From Flavobacteriales bacterium (GTDB taxonomy: Bacteria; Bacteroidota; Bacteroidia; Flavobacteriales_D; Crocinitomicaceae): a stretch of DNA of 7,363 nt. Position 1 is the first letter of the stretch. The number at the start of each line of letters is the position of its first letter. Positions 6,763 through 7,363 of the stretch are shown here, piece after piece. The stretch covers positions 1 to 7,363 of the forward strand of contig CANHJY010000094.1 of the NCBI GenBank assembly GCA_947461185.1, written 5' to 3'. A program made the translations under genes and the position numbers. The notes under the pieces are model-generated. The model saw only the letters and a program-made list of their open reading frames with translations, was not told where the DNA came from and did not search any database.

Positions 6763-7363
6763 TTACTTATTTGGTAAAAGTAATCTTTCTATATGGTTTT
6801 CACCAAAAGCATATGGAATATAAGCCAAATTTGGTAACTCTTTCGTTATAATTATGGGACATTTTCTTCCCAAAGCAATTTTTCCATGGGTACTACTTAG
6901 CCCCATTGCATATGCAGCATTAATTGTTAGGGCATTCAGTGCTTCCTCAGGGGTCATTTTTAATTTTACACAAGCTAAAGACCAAACAAAACTTAAATTA
7001 CCGCTCGGTGTAGAACCTGGGTTAAAATCGCTGGCAAGTGCCACGGGAAGTCCAGAATCAATCATTTTTCTGGCATCAGCATATGGAATTCCTAGGAAAT
7101 AAGAACAACTGGGTAAAAGTGTTGGCATACAATTGGAATTCTTTAAGACATCGATATCTTCATCACAAATATGTTCCAAATGATCAACCGATCTTGCATT
7201 TAATTCTACTGCCGCTTTTACTCCATCTAAAATATTAAATTGATTTACGTGTACTTTTGCTTGTATTCCATGTTTCAATCCTGCATCAAGGATTTGTTGC
7301 ATTTCCTCTTTGGTGAAATAATTTTTTTCACAAAAAACATCAATAAAATCAGCCAAATGTTGA
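6763..7363 (-). CDS. hutI: Imidazolonepropionase, C-terminal half (cut by right window edge)
   Basis: About 200 C-terminal residues are visible. HutI (EC 3.5.2.7) hydrolyses 4-imidazolone-5-propanoate to N-formimino-L-glutamate, the third step of histidine degradation, in the cytoplasm. It belongs to the metal-dependent amidohydrolases. The frame is open at the edge as QHLADFIDVFCE; the TTG there codes an internal Leu, not the start. Family motifs in order are DVFCE, KVHVNQFN with a conserved active-site His, SVDHLEH with the next His, ASDFNPGS with the metal-site Asp, then TPEEALNALTINAA and the ending YIPYAFGENH. The usual GKKAD stretch near the end reads GRKCP, a small departure outside the active site. 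The full-length protein would be about 410 residues. No other hut gene is visible in the window. Its 18-bp gap to the TraB/GumN gene suggests one transcript. Confidence 0.93.
   Translation of the reverse strand, partial: QHLADFIDVFCEKNYFTKEEMQQILDAGLKHGIQAKVHVNQFNILDGVKAAVELNARSVDHLEHICDEDIDVLKNSNCMPTLLPSCSYFLGIPYADARKMIDSGLPVALASDFNPGSTPSGNLSFVWSLACVKLKMTPEEALNALTINAAYAMGLSSTHGKIALGRKCPIIITKELPNLAYIPYAFGENHIERLLLPNK

Noticed and set aside
6854..7238. Two overlapping plus-strand frames across hutI
   Set aside because: They are antisense to conserved hutI motifs and have no features of their own.
1..7363. CRISPR arrays, tRNA or rRNA genes, insertion sequences, defence islands
   Set aside because: No spaced direct repeats, no cloverleaf or rRNA-like stretch, no transposase and no terminal inverted repeats were seen. 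The AAA_14/DUF4143 protein alone does not make a defence system.

Overview
The window is AT-rich. It has the marks of the Bacteroidota, most likely the Flavobacteriales. Coding starts lack Shine-Dalgarno sequences, Sec signal peptides end in Ala/Ser-x-Ala/Ser before Gln, and candidate promoters follow the TTG / TAnnTTTG pattern. The gene content also fits: a Bacteroidota-style HutI, an AddB-like nuclease without an N-terminal Walker A, an AAA_14/DUF4143-type protein, a TraB/GumN protein and a small acidic hypothetical known from flavobacteria. Placement below order is inference.

Layout from right to left on the minus strand: the C-terminal half of hutI (imidazolonepropionase, cut by the right edge), a secreted TraB/GumN-family protein 18 bp downstream, a 54-bp gap, a 374-aa AAA_14/DUF4143-type protein, and after only 4 bp a 940-aa AddB-like PD-(D/E)XK protein. 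All four point the same way and could share a transcript, though the 54-bp gap may separate hutI-gumN from the other two. The minus-strand run ends in a roughly 147-bp convergent intergenic region. It holds a strong plus-strand hairpin with a T-run (a terminator) and what may be the decayed end of an old minus-strand reading frame.

The plus strand carries one gene, a 119-aa conserved hypothetical (1002-1361), preceded by an exact TAnnTTTG element. Divergent from it on the minus strand are a LysE-family exporter with a TTG start and, 10 bp further, the beginning of a secreted protein cut by the left edge.

The most unusual content is the 4336-5460 / 1509-4331 pair. The 374-aa protein keeps the full length and overall family pattern of the ATP-binding AAA_14 + DUF4143 proteins. 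It has lost essentially every recognisable catalytic residue: the Walker A Thr/Ser, the Walker B Asp, the GSS and GR motifs, and the WEN and EFK nuclease-like motifs. It sits tightly upstream of an AddB-like nuclease whose active site is intact. That nuclease stops just before the last cysteine of the expected 4Fe-4S cluster, and the bases after the stop still resemble the missing ending. No AddA-type helicase is next to it in this window. The remaining genes look ordinary.
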